This document shows positions 6,495 to 14,161 of a stretch of DNA of 19,198 bases, piece by piece. Numbering within the stretch: the first letter of the stretch is position 1; each line of letters starts with the position of its first letter. The notes under the pieces were generated by a model, which saw only the letters and a program-made list of their open reading frames with translations, was not told where the DNA came from and made no database searches. The DNA is from Planctomycetota bacterium (GTDB lineage: Bacteria > Planctomycetota > Planctomycetia > Isosphaerales > Isosphaeraceae): assembly GCA_021778575.1 (NCBI GenBank), contig JAJYCH010000010.1, forward strand, positions 1 to 19,198. The letters run 5' to 3'. The translations under genes and the position numbers were made by a program.

Positions 6495-8099
6495 GTGAGT
6501 TTGAGCCGGAGCGGTATGCGACTGGGAGGTTTGGGGCTGGCCCTGGGGCTGGTCTTGGGTCTCGCCGCGCCGGCCTTTCCGCAAGAGAAATCACGGGTCC
6601 AGGTGGCTCTGACCAACCGTCGCGATTTCAAGATCCCGTTCAACATCAACCCGGCCGATCGTCCCCGGTACAAACAGATCCAGCTCGTCGCGTCAAGCGA
6701 CTCGGGTGGACACTGGGAGATCATCGATTCGACCACTCCCGATCGACCTTCGTTCCGGTTCAAGGCTCCTCGCGACGGCGAATACTGGTTCGCCGTCCGG
6801 ACTCTCGACACCAAGAATCGCCTCTCGCCGCCCGACGACGCCGAGATCGAGCCCAACATGAAGGTCGTCGTCGATACGGTGTTGCCGATCATCCACCTGG
6901 AGGCCCTCCCTCGACGCGGGAGCACGGTGGCCGTCCGCTGGGATTTGATCGACGACCGGATCGACTTGAGTTCCTTGAAGCTCGAATTCCAGGTGGTGGG
7001 GTCTCCGGAGTGGAATTCCGTGACGCTCCGCAAGCCGAGTCGGATCAGTAGTGAGAGCTGGGATGCCGGGACGTCGGAACCGATCCGGGTCCGGATGTCG
7101 GTTCTCGACAAGGCGGAGAATGCCCGAAGCGTCGTGGTGACCATGGCGGACGGGAAACCGCGGAATCGGGCCTCGTCGGATGCCGGAGATGGGTCGGACG
7201 GTGAGCTTCCGCCACCTCGTGGGACTTTTGCTTCGGCGGAGGCGGAAAGGACAGGCCCCTCGCCGATCCTGAGCGGCCCGCCGAACATGCCTGGAGTCGG
7301 CGAAGGACGACCGGAACGGACTGATTCGTCAGGCCCGGTCGGCACTTACAACCCATTCGGGTCGAGCGATCCGGCCGGAACCCGGGCGGCGACGACCAGC
7401 CCGGCCCCGGCAGCTTCGCCAGGCGCTGAATCCTCAAATCCACCGATTCTCGTGTCCAACCCCAAATTCGGACTGAAGTACGAGGTTGACGACGCCGGCC
7501 CCAACGGTCCGGCCGCCGTCGAGTTGTACATCACGACCGACGGTGGACGGAACTGGTTCAAGCGGGGCGAAGACCCGGACCGGGCCTCGCCGTTCCCGGT
7601 CGACCTGGGAGGCGAGGGAACGTTCGGGCTCAAGCTCGTCTGCAAGTCGTCGGCGAACCAGGGTGATCTTCCTCCCACCAGCGGCGAAATCCCCCAAACG
7701 ATTGTCGAGGTCGATAGTTCGGGACCGGTCGTGAAGCTCGACCCGATCCGGGTGGTCGGTTCCAAGGCACTGATCACCTGGCACGCCAACGATCCCCATC
7801 CGGCGCCCCGGTCGGTCATGATCTCGGTCAAGCCGGACGTACCCGATGCACCCTGGGTGCCGATCCTTCCGGCGCCCATCGAAAACACGGGACAGTTCAC
7901 CTGTGTGTTGCCGGCCAACTGTCCACCTCGCCTGCACTTCCGGGTCGACGTGAGCGATTCTCTCGGCAACAGAGGCTCAGCCGAGACGATCGAGACAGGG
8001 GCGGTCCTGGTCGATCGAAGCAAGCCCAAGGGACGGATCACCGGTCTGGACGCAGGTCTTCGCGAAGGGACCGGGCCGTCGGTCAGACCGATCCGCTGA
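6495..8099 (+). CDS. Secreted two-module Ig/fibronectin-like protein, function unknown
   Basis: Probable exported structural or binding protein of 534 aa. An N-terminal hydrophobic segment (about 8-29, ending AAPAFPQ) looks like a signal peptide. Two similar beta-sandwich units follow: RDFKIPFNINP...LVASSDSGGHW...DGEYWFAVRT...VVVDTVLPIIHLE (about 43-136) and PKFGLKYEVDD...ELYITTDGGRNW...GTFGLKLVC...VEVDSSGPVVKLD (about 323-416). Each is followed by a second sheet-rich part containing a V.W. or ITWHANDPHP motif. A Pro/Ser/Gly-rich linker (about 220-320) joins them. The two halves look like an internal duplication. The start is GTG at 6495 (GGGGGTG upstream) or ATG at 6516 (CGGAG upstream), and both keep the signal peptide. 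The 3' end overlaps the convergent gene at 8083 by 17 bp. I do not recognise an enzymatic motif. Confidence 0.8.
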   Translation: MSLSRSGMRLGGLGLALGLVLGLAAPAFPQEKSRVQVALTNRRDFKIPFNINPADRPRYKQIQLVASSDSGGHWEIIDSTTPDRPSFRFKAPRDGEYWFAVRTLDTKNRLSPPDDAEIEPNMKVVVDTVLPIIHLEALPRRGSTVAVRWDLIDDRIDLSSLKLEFQVVGSPEWNSVTLRKPSRISSESWDAGTSEPIRVRMSVLDKAENARSVVVTMADGKPRNRASSDAGDGSDGELPPPRGTFASAEAERTGPSPILSGPPNMPGVGEGRPERTDSSGPVGTYNPFGSSDPAGTRAATTSPAPAASPGAESSNPPILVSNPKFGLKYEVDDAGPNGPAAVELYITTDGGRNWFKRGEDPDRASPFPVDLGGEGTFGLKLVCKSSANQGDLPPTSGEIPQTIVEVDSSGPVVKLDPIRVVGSKALITWHANDPHPAPRSVMISVKPDVPDAPWVPILPAPIENTGQFTCVLPANCPPRLHFRVDVSDSLGNRGSAETIETGAVLVDRSKPKGRITGLDAGLREGTGPSVRPIR

Positions 8100-8757
8100 G
8101 AACGGTTTCCGACCGGGCATAGATCCGCCGGTTGCCAACCTTGGCCACCACGTCCGCCGCGCCGGAATGCCTCAGGCAATAAGTGATCTGTTGCGCGAAA
8201 CGGGTCGATCGACCCACTTTCCGGGCCAGATCCTCGGTGGAGAACCGTTCGCCCAGTCCTTCGGGCAGGAGCGTCCAGAGGTCGCCGGCCTGTTCGAGTC
8301 GAATCGACTCGCCGACCGCCCGTAGCGTTCGGTCCACCACGACAAATCCAGGTCTTCTTCGGCGAGCCACGCGGATCTCGTCGATCTCCACCGCCAGCAG
8401 TTCAATCCGCAGGTTCGGGTGCGGAAACAACCGGGCCAGCCCGACGAGTTCCTCGAAGGCGTCGACGAAAAGCCCGCGTTTCGGACTCCGACGCGAGCTG
8501 AGGTCGGCTCCGTCAGGCGTCTTGCGCTGAATGACCCGTCGCGAGACGATCACGGGCTTGATCACATCGATCGAGTGGTCGGGCAAGAGTCGGGACAGCT
8601 TCCCTTTGAGGAGACCGAGCGGGCTCGACTGGATCTCGACGAGGCGGCCGTCGGGAGCCAGGGCATCGACCCGGAACCCACCGACGACCACCTCGGATCG
8701 ACCACCGATCGCGACGCCATACCGCTCCTTGAGCTGTCGATGCAGGCTCCGCTCCAT
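8083..8757 (-). CDS. Predicted PD-(D/E)XK-like protein with C-terminal winged helix (possibly DUF8091-type)
   Basis: Hypothetical 224-aa DNA-related protein. The N-terminal half reads Glu11 in LKERYG, then VGGFRVDALAPDGRLVEIQSS with Asp31 and Glu41-Ile-Gln43. The spacing E-D-ExQ resembles PD-(D/E)XK nucleases in which Gln replaces Lys, as in CoiA. Conserved-looking LLPDHSIDVIKPVI (57-70) and SRRSPKRG (88-95) follow. The C-terminal about 165-215 (ERFSTEDLARKVGRSTRFAQQITYCLRHSGA) looks like a winged helix-turn-helix. The ATG at 8757 is chosen because GGAGGG lies 9 nt upstream; a TTG at 8814 in the same frame would add 19 unlikely residues. It lies 72 bp downstream of pyrE on the same strand, probably cotranscribed. 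Nuclease activity is an inference from motifs, and the DUF8091 link is from memory. Confidence 0.7.
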   Translation of the reverse strand: MERSLHRQLKERYGVAIGGRSEVVVGGFRVDALAPDGRLVEIQSSPLGLLKGKLSRLLPDHSIDVIKPVIVSRRVIQRKTPDGADLSSRRSPKRGLFVDAFEELVGLARLFPHPNLRIELLAVEIDEIRVARRRRPGFVVVDRTLRAVGESIRLEQAGDLWTLLPEGLGERFSTEDLARKVGRSTRFAQQITYCLRHSGAADVVAKVGNRRIYARSETVLSGSV

Positions 8758-8829
8758 CGTTTCGAGCCCTCCATTGGCTTCGTTTTTTCCACGATGATCG
8801 CGGGAAGCGATCAAACGCCACTCGCTGGA

Positions 8830-9402
8830 TCAGGCCGGCGGCAGCGGTTCGACGCCGAGATCCCGGATCGTGACCATCGACCGGAAGTCGAGCCCTTTCG
8901 CCGCGAACGCCTCGGCCGCTCCTTCAAGCCGGTCGAGCACGACGACAATCCGGACAACCCGGCAGCCGAAGGCCTCGACCGCCGCGACCGCCTGGAGCGA
9001 CGAACCACCCGTGGTCGCGACGTCGTCCACGATCACGACGTTCGTTCCCGGCTTGAGCGGCCCTTCGACAAGCTTGCCGGTCCCGTGTCCCTTGGCTTCC
9101 TTGCGGACCAGAAAGCCGAGCAACTCCGGCCGAGGCCCGGCTCCGGCGACCGCGAGAGTCGCCCCCACGATCGGGTCGGCCCCCATTGTCAAGCCGCCAA
9201 TCGCCGCGACGTCGGGGAGATCGGCGATCAGTTCCAGGACACCCGAGCCAATCTGGTCAGCTCCTTCGGCCGAGAGTGTCACGGTTCTCCCATCGACGTA
9301 ATAGTGCGAACTTCGACCGCTCGCCAGGGTGAACGTTCCCGTCCGGAGGGCGTCCCGCTTCAGCAAGGCGATCAACGCCTCTCGATCAAATCCGCTCGAC
9401 AT
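8830..9402 (-). CDS. pyrE: Orotate phosphoribosyltransferase PyrE
   Basis: Converts orotate and PRPP to orotidine 5'-monophosphate and pyrophosphate in de novo pyrimidine synthesis, in the cytosol. The 190-aa product has the family N-terminus (LRTGTFTLASGRSSHYYVDGR, 19-39), the flexible catalytic loop RKEAKGHGTGKLVEG (100-114) with its Lys/His residues, and the PRPP-binding motif VVIVDDVATTGGS (122-134). Length fits the family. The ATG at 9402 has GAGGCGAG upstream on the minus strand. A 72-bp gap separates it from the EIQ-motif protein downstream. It is divergent from the aminoacylase-like gene across a 194-bp intergenic region. No other pyr gene is present. Confidence 0.95.
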   Translation of the reverse strand: MSSGFDREALIALLKRDALRTGTFTLASGRSSHYYVDGRTVTLSAEGADQIGSGVLELIADLPDVAAIGGLTMGADPIVGATLAVAGAGPRPELLGFLVRKEAKGHGTGKLVEGPLKPGTNVVIVDDVATTGGSSLQAVAAVEAFGCRVVRIVVVLDRLEGAAEAFAAKGLDFRSMVTIRDLGVEPLPPA

Positions 9403-9494
9403 CGCTCGCTCGCCTCTGGTCGCCGGTCCTTATGATGCGTCTCAACCGGTCGACAATCTAACAGACTCGTTGCCTGACTGCCATCGAGCCGGTC

Positions 9495-9519
9495 CAACCG
9501 TCCGCGATTCAGACGGTTG
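9495..9519. promoter_or_regulatory. 8-bp inverted repeat in the pyrE / amidohydrolase intergenic region
   Basis: CAACCGTC (9495-9502) and GACGGTTG (9512-9519) are perfect inverted repeats 9 nt apart. The right arm overlaps the candidate -35 box of the plus-strand gene (9517-9522), a position suitable for an operator. It could equally be chance structure in GC-rich DNA. Confidence 0.25.
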
Positions 9520-9545
9520 ATCGACTCGTTCGGACCGCTTATCGT
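9517..9545 (+). promoter_or_regulatory. Candidate promoter of the D-aminoacylase-like gene
   Basis: TTGATC (9517-9522) and TATCGT (9540-9545) are spaced by 17 nt, about 50 nt before the ATG at 9597. Each box matches the sigma70 consensus at 4 of 6 positions, so this is a moderate candidate only. Confidence 0.3.
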
Positions 9546-9596
9546 GGCACCGTTGAGCCTGAGACCAGTCATTGAGAACGGACGGAAGCTCCCTTG

Positions 9597-11291
9597 ATGA
9601 ACCTTGTCATGATTCGAAACCTGCGGCTGCTGGTTGTCCTCGGCGTCGTGGTGCTACCGATTGGGCAAGAATCGCGAGCGCAGAGACCCGCCGTCACGAA
9701 TCGGCCCGATTATGACGTGGTGATTCTCAACGGCAAGATTGTCGATGGGACCGGAAACGCCTGGTTCCTCGGCGACATTGCCGTCGTTGGCGACCGGATC
9801 GAGCGGATCGCACCGCGAGGGCAGCTCCGAGAGGCTTCCACCCGGTTGCGGATCGACGCCGAGGGGCTTGTCGTCGCACCGGGTTTCATCGATATCCAGG
9901 GGCATTCGCGAACGCCGCTGCTTGAAGGCGATGGTCGGCTGGTCGGCAAGGTGACGCAAGGGGTGACGACCGAGATCCTCGGCGAAGGGGAGAGCAACGC
10001 TCCATCGAAGCGGTTCGACGGCCCGCACGGCTTCGACGCCTGGCTCCGGGCGATGAAGAAACATGGTGGCTCGGTCAACTTTGGCTCGTTTCTTGGTTCG
10101 CAGACCGTCCGGTCGTATGTCAAGGGGATGCATAGCGGCGAGCCGACTCCGGCTGAACTCGATCTGATGAAGAAGCTCGTCCGTGAAGCCATGAGCGACG
10201 GCGCTTTCGGGCTCGCCTCGGCCCTGATTTATCCCCCCGACACCTTTGTGTCCACTGCCGATCTGGTGGCGCTCTCTCGCGAGATGGCCCCGTCAGGCGG
10301 CGTCTATATCACGCACCTCCGATCCGAGGCCGACCAGCTTCTCGAAGCGATCGACGAGGCCATCCGGATCGGCCGCGAAGGGGGAGTGCCCGTCGAGATT
10401 TACCACCTGAAAGCCGCCGGCCAGCGGAACTGGGACAAGGCCCGGCTGGCGATCGACAAGATCAACCAGGCGCGGGCAACCGGTCTCGATATCGGCGCGG
10501 ACATGTATCCCTACACGGCCGCCGGGACCGGTCTGACGGCCTGCCTTCCACCGTCGGCCTCGGAAGACGGCAAGCTCCTGGACAATCTGAACGACCCGAA
10601 AGCCCGCGCGGCGATCCTGGCGGAGATCCGCCACCCCCGGGTCCCGTATGAGAATCTCGGCGAACTGGCCGGGCCGGACGGGATTCTCGTTCTGGGCCTG
10701 GTCAAGGATCGGACCCGAAAATACGCCGGTCGAAGGCTTGGCGAGATCGCGAGGCTGGAGGGCAAATCGTGGGAGGAAACGATGATCGAGCTGCTCGTGA
10801 CCGAACGACAGCGGATCGACACGATCTACTTCCTGATGAGCGAGGAGAACCTCAAACTACAGCTCCGCCAGCCCTGGATCAAGTTCGGTACCGATGCTTC
10901 CGGCCATGATCCCGAACATGACGAGAAACTGGTCCATCCCCGGTCCTACGGGACGTTTACCCGAATTCTGGGGAAGTACGTTCGCGACGAAGGCGTCCTG
11001 ACGCTGGAGGACGCCATTCGTAAGATGACCTCGGCGGTGGCCAACCGACTCTCGATCCGGGATCGGGGATTGCTCAAGCCCGGATTCCACGCCGATATCG
11101 TGGTCTTCGACCCGCGAACGATCAACGACAAGGCCACGTATGAGGCGCCTCATCAAACTTCAGTCGGAGTTCGCGAAGTGCTGGTCAACGGAGTCGTCGT
11201 GGTTCGTGGCGGTAAACATACTGGTGCGCTACCTGGCCAGATCCTCCGAGGACCCGGATTCAACGCGTCGGCGGCCCGGTCTTCACCTTGA
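9597..11291 (+). CDS. Exported D-aminoacylase / N-acyl-D-amino-acid deacylase-like amidohydrolase
   Basis: Member of the metal-dependent amidohydrolase superfamily, D-aminoacylase branch, expected to release free D-amino acids from N-acyl derivatives. The 564-aa protein has a signal peptide (hydrophobic 8-22, then GQESRAQ), so it is probably periplasmic. Motifs: composite-domain start YDVVILNGKIVDGTG (39-53), APGFIDIQGHS (94-104), GVTTEILGEGES (122-133), His240 in VYITHLRSE, His270 in EIYHLKAAG, and Asp433 in FGTDASG. The usual HxH of the first beta strand reads QGH, and the position of the family's metal-binding Cys is occupied by Glu. His240, His270 and Asp433 are kept. The ATG at 9597 has GGAAG 8 nt upstream; an overlapping TTG at 9594 is also possible. 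It is monocistronic. Exact substrate unknown. Confidence 0.85.
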   Translation: MNLVMIRNLRLLVVLGVVVLPIGQESRAQRPAVTNRPDYDVVILNGKIVDGTGNAWFLGDIAVVGDRIERIAPRGQLREASTRLRIDAEGLVVAPGFIDIQGHSRTPLLEGDGRLVGKVTQGVTTEILGEGESNAPSKRFDGPHGFDAWLRAMKKHGGSVNFGSFLGSQTVRSYVKGMHSGEPTPAELDLMKKLVREAMSDGAFGLASALIYPPDTFVSTADLVALSREMAPSGGVYITHLRSEADQLLEAIDEAIRIGREGGVPVEIYHLKAAGQRNWDKARLAIDKINQARATGLDIGADMYPYTAAGTGLTACLPPSASEDGKLLDNLNDPKARAAILAEIRHPRVPYENLGELAGPDGILVLGLVKDRTRKYAGRRLGEIARLEGKSWEETMIELLVTERQRIDTIYFLMSEENLKLQLRQPWIKFGTDASGHDPEHDEKLVHPRSYGTFTRILGKYVRDEGVLTLEDAIRKMTSAVANRLSIRDRGLLKPGFHADIVVFDPRTINDKATYEAPHQTSVGVREVLVNGVVVVRGGKHTGALPGQILRGPGFNASAARSSP

Positions 11292-11321
11292 TTTGGACCC
11301 TCGAAAATAGAGTCAATGGGT

Positions 11322-11335
11322 TCGAACCGGTTCGA
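11322..11335. promoter_or_regulatory. Perfect 14-bp palindrome just upstream of the tRNA promoter
   Basis: TCGAACCGGTTCGA (11322-11335) equals its own reverse complement and ends 5 nt before the -35 box of the tRNA-Leu promoter. CCCTCGAA (11298-11305) and TTCGAGAGGG (11331-11340) add a bulged outer pairing. It could be a protein-binding site or part of a weak transcription stop for the upstream gene, whose stop codon is at 11289-11291. Confidence 0.3.
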
Positions 11336-11340
11336 GAGGG

Positions 11341-11368
11341 TTGACACGACGCCAGTCCGTCGTAAACT
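11341..11368 (+). promoter_or_regulatory. Sigma70-type promoter of the tRNA-Leu gene
   Basis: The -35 box TTGACA (11341-11346) is a perfect consensus. The -10 box TAAACT (11363-11368) follows after 16 nt. Transcription would start around 11375, about a dozen bases before the mature tRNA 5' end, as is normal for a tRNA gene. Confidence 0.7.
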
Positions 11369-11387
11369 CATGTGGTCTTAAGAGCGA

Positions 11388-11470
11388 GCCGAAGTGGCGG
11401 AATGGCAGACGCGCCGGACTCAAAATCCGGTGGGGTAACACCCGTGTGGGTTCAAGTCCCACCTTCGGTA
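11388..11470 (+). tRNA. tRNA-Leu (anticodon CAA)
   Basis: An 83-nt class II tRNA that decodes UUG. The acceptor stem GCCGAAG (11388-11394) pairs with CTTCGGT (11463-11469) with one G-U pair, and the discriminator is A at 11470. The anticodon arm is CCGGA-CTCAAAA-TCCGG with anticodon CAA at 11421-11423. A long variable arm GGGT-AAC-ACCC follows, then the T arm GTGGG-TTCAAGT-CCCAC. The 3' CCA is not encoded. The long variable arm and the anticodon together identify leucine. It sits alone with its own promoter and terminator at the boundary of an AT-richer stretch. Confidence 0.95.
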
Positions 11471-11553
11471 TTCACGACTTACGCCAAGTTGGTCGGAAGT
11501 TTCGATCCCTCCAACTCGGCGTTTCGTCGCTCTCTCTTCAGACGACGCGAACT

Positions 11554-11580
11554 AACCGCCCAGCGCGGTTGTTTGTGTTT
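11554..11580 (+). terminator. Intrinsic terminator of the tRNA-Leu transcript
   Basis: AACCGC (11554-11559) and GCGGTT (11565-11570) form a perfect 6-bp stem with a CCAGC loop, followed by the T-rich GTTTGTGTTT (11571-11580). It lies 84 nt after the tRNA on the plus strand. The next gene is convergent. Confidence 0.6.
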
Positions 11581-11692
11581 CCTGTCTTGACGAATAATTA
11601 TGGTGAGATTCTGCCTTGGAGAACGACGGATCGATAACGCGTCGAAGGGTTTTGGAATCGCGGGATCGCGGACACGACTGGAGTGAAAAGGA

Positions 11693-14146
11693 TCAATTTG
11701 GGCTGAGCATGTCGCGCTGAAGCCGTGCGAGTTCATCGAGGCGCTTCTCAAGAATCGCTTGCTGCTCACGGATTCTGATCTGGTATCTTCCGGATGGGTC
11801 AATCTTGGGAGACAGGTTGGCCAGCATGACTCGGAAACCGGTCGTGGCTTGATCGAGAAAGTCCCTGGCTCGAAGCGGGTCGTGACTGTCGAGAGCGAGC
11901 TTTCCTCGGCACGAGATCACATAGAATTGATGAAATAACATGACCTGTTCGTGATTCTGATCATTCTTGGGATTCTTTGAATACTTCCGGTCATCTATCA
12001 TGTCGGCGACCGTCGACTCAATGAGATTGAGGTATCGATCCAGTTCCTGGCGCTCTTCTGGAATTGTCAGGTTGGCAATCTTCTTGTCGACCAGCAGGGC
12101 CAAGCTCGCGATCATTCGGTAACGAAAGAGATAAAGACTCTCGGGATTGAGCTGGTTCTTGACCGCGAGCTCGATGAGTTTGATCGATTGTTCGACCACG
12201 GCCGTATGGTTACCCAAGGTCTTCTCAAGACCGATCCGCGCGCTCAGAGCCGTGATCTGGTCGGGATCGCGAAGCAAGGCGTGGTCGAGCTGAATTCTTG
12301 CTTCCTGGCTACGTCCCTGACGGATCAGGAGCAACCCGTACTTGGTCAGTAGCGCGCAGGAGTTCGGTTCTTTTTTCAGTAGAGAGAGATAAACGTCTTC
12401 CGCGTCCGGAAGCTCGAATGAGTTTCTCGTCAGTATGTTGGCTTCTTCGATCTTCCTCGGATCATATTTTTCGAGAGTCATTGCCAGGAGGATCGATGGC
12501 CAGGCTGATCCAGGATACTCTTTATGGAGCCTGTCAAAGGTCTGACGCGCTTTTTCCCATTCACGTGAGTCGGTCGAGTTCAGTTGAGCTTCAGCCTTGA
12601 GGAAGTCCGACCGTTCGGGAATCGGTTGAGGACGACTCAGCCAGAGCAAACCCGCGCCAATCAGAATTGTCGGTCCCAGTACCTTGACGAGCAGACGATT
12701 GCGAAAAATCCAGTTCGACCCACGTTCGGCGCTCGATGCGTTATCGGCGTGGAGGAGGGGAAGACGCTCAAGAAAACAGCGCAAATCTGCCGCGAGCTGG
12801 TGAGCCGTTGGGTAACGATTCTCCGGCTCGAAAGCGAGGCACTTTTCGAGAATCGAATCCAACGAAGGTGGGATCAGCGGGTTGATCGAGCGAGTGGGTA
12901 CCCACGGCTCGGCTCGACGAAAGATCAGACCCTGGATCGACCGCTGCAAGGAAGTCCCTGGTTCCGGTAAATCCGGTGGATCTCCGGTAAGTAACTCGCG
13001 AAGGACCAGGCCGAGCGAGTAAAGATCCGCCTGGTTTTCCACATGCTCCCAACCAGAGATCTCGAGAAAAGCATGGAGATGTTCCGGGGCCATGTAGGGA
13101 AGTGTGCCCCCCCTCATCGAAGCGGAGATGGCCTCGGCTCGCGCGGGGCCTTTTGCCAGATTGAAGTCGAGTAACTGCGGTCCTTCGCGAAATGCCAGAA
13201 GAATGTTAGCCGGTTTAATATCGCGGTGGAGAATGTCGTGCTCGTGGAGATATTTCAGTGCGTCGAGTAATGCCAGTCCAATCCAGGCGATCGCTTCCGA
13301 AAAGCTTCCCTCCATCGGGAACCCGTCCCATCCGGGACAGGATTCGGCGAGTGGCGCGACAGCGGTCTCGGCGGTTGAATGGATGAGCTTCCAGAGATCG
13401 ACGGCCTTTGACGGCGGTGGGCGATGTCCAAGTCGACGGATCAACTCTTCGAGCGTGATCCCCGGGCGATACGGCATGCAGATTCCGCGTTGCCCCGACT
13501 CGGAGCGCGCGAAATGAAGGATCGGAACGATATTGCGATGGTCTAGCCTGGCAAGGATGGCCGGCTCGTGACCGAAAGCTTCGGAGACCTTCAGAACGAT
13601 TTCTCGGTCAAGTTCCGCTTCGGTCGCCCGATAAACGCGGGCCGCCGCGCCGGTTCCGAGGACTTGATTCAAGGTGTATCTGTCAAACTTCTCGCCAACT
13701 TCGGGGAAATTTTGAACCGCCCGATCCGACCTCATCAACTGGTTCAAATCTTGATGATAGGCGAGCTGAGAGCGAACGGAGTCTCCCCAGGCGTGATAGC
13801 CTTGGCAAAAATCTGTGGAATCGGGTGCTCCATCAAACTCATCACGCAGACAGAACTCTTCATAGATCAGGCTGACGACTTTGGAGCTATCGGCCTTGAG
13901 TTCAGGAAAGCGATCGATATAGTCGGCAACTCTTGGACGTTCGCCGGCCTCATAACGAGCTTCAATGTCACGCTTGATGAGTGTGACAAGGGTGGAAACG
14001 GAAGCGGAATGGCGACGTTTCCAGCTCAGCCAGAACGTTGCGAGCTTGGCTTCGCCCTGTCCCGCCTGGGCCTCGAAGGCTCTGAGGGCACGTTCTTGCT
14101 TGCGGCTGGATGTTCGGCTCGGAGAGATCGAGACGAGATTCGGCAT
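11693..14146 (-). CDS. Membrane-anchored Ser/Thr protein kinase with C-terminal TPR-like region
   Basis: Hanks-type signalling kinase of 817 aa. N-terminal helical region (about 50-140) includes IEARYEAGERPRVADYIDRF, a conserved-looking lead-in I associate with planctomycete kinases. Kinase domain about 155-460: glycine loop GTGAAA (164-169), Lys186 in VLKV, catalytic HRDIKPAN (307-314), DFN (327-329) instead of DFG, and MAPE (352-355). An extra segment of roughly 30 residues (about 250-280) precedes helix E. One transmembrane helix lies at about 486-503. The remaining ~310 residues, probably outside the membrane, contain TPR-like helices (clearest at about 596-632). The ATG at 14146 has GGAGGG 6 nt upstream. 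The gene begins 15 nt after the sigma factor gene, so the two form an operon. Substrate unknown; the sigma factor is the obvious candidate partner. Confidence 0.9.
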   Translation of the reverse strand: MPNLVSISPSRTSSRKQERALRAFEAQAGQGEAKLATFWLSWKRRHSASVSTLVTLIKRDIEARYEAGERPRVADYIDRFPELKADSSKVVSLIYEEFCLRDEFDGAPDSTDFCQGYHAWGDSVRSQLAYHQDLNQLMRSDRAVQNFPEVGEKFDRYTLNQVLGTGAAARVYRATEAELDREIVLKVSEAFGHEPAILARLDHRNIVPILHFARSESGQRGICMPYRPGITLEELIRRLGHRPPPSKAVDLWKLIHSTAETAVAPLAESCPGWDGFPMEGSFSEAIAWIGLALLDALKYLHEHDILHRDIKPANILLAFREGPQLLDFNLAKGPARAEAISASMRGGTLPYMAPEHLHAFLEISGWEHVENQADLYSLGLVLRELLTGDPPDLPEPGTSLQRSIQGLIFRRAEPWVPTRSINPLIPPSLDSILEKCLAFEPENRYPTAHQLAADLRCFLERLPLLHADNASSAERGSNWIFRNRLLVKVLGPTILIGAGLLWLSRPQPIPERSDFLKAEAQLNSTDSREWEKARQTFDRLHKEYPGSAWPSILLAMTLEKYDPRKIEEANILTRNSFELPDAEDVYLSLLKKEPNSCALLTKYGLLLIRQGRSQEARIQLDHALLRDPDQITALSARIGLEKTLGNHTAVVEQSIKLIELAVKNQLNPESLYLFRYRMIASLALLVDKKIANLTIPEERQELDRYLNLIESTVADMIDDRKYSKNPKNDQNHEQVMLFHQFYVISCRGKLALDSHDPLRARDFLDQATTGFRVMLANLSPKIDPSGRYQIRIREQQAILEKRLDELARLQRDMLSPN

Positions 14147-14161
14147 TCGCGTCCCTCCAGA

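Noticed and set aside
6074..7051. 325-codon plus-strand frame spanning the aldolase end and the secreted protein start
   Set aside because: Different frame from both supported genes, Arg/Ser/Gly-rich and without motifs.
8419..9435. 338-codon plus-strand frame
   Set aside because: Antisense to pyrE and the EIQ-motif protein, which are supported by motifs and ribosome-binding sites.
11587..11615. TTGACG as a possible promoter after the tRNA terminator
   Set aside because: No acceptable -10 box at 16-18 nt and no plus-strand gene downstream before the convergent kinase.
11341..11637. 98-codon plus-strand frame
   Set aside because: Runs straight through the tRNA-Leu gene, its promoter and its terminator.
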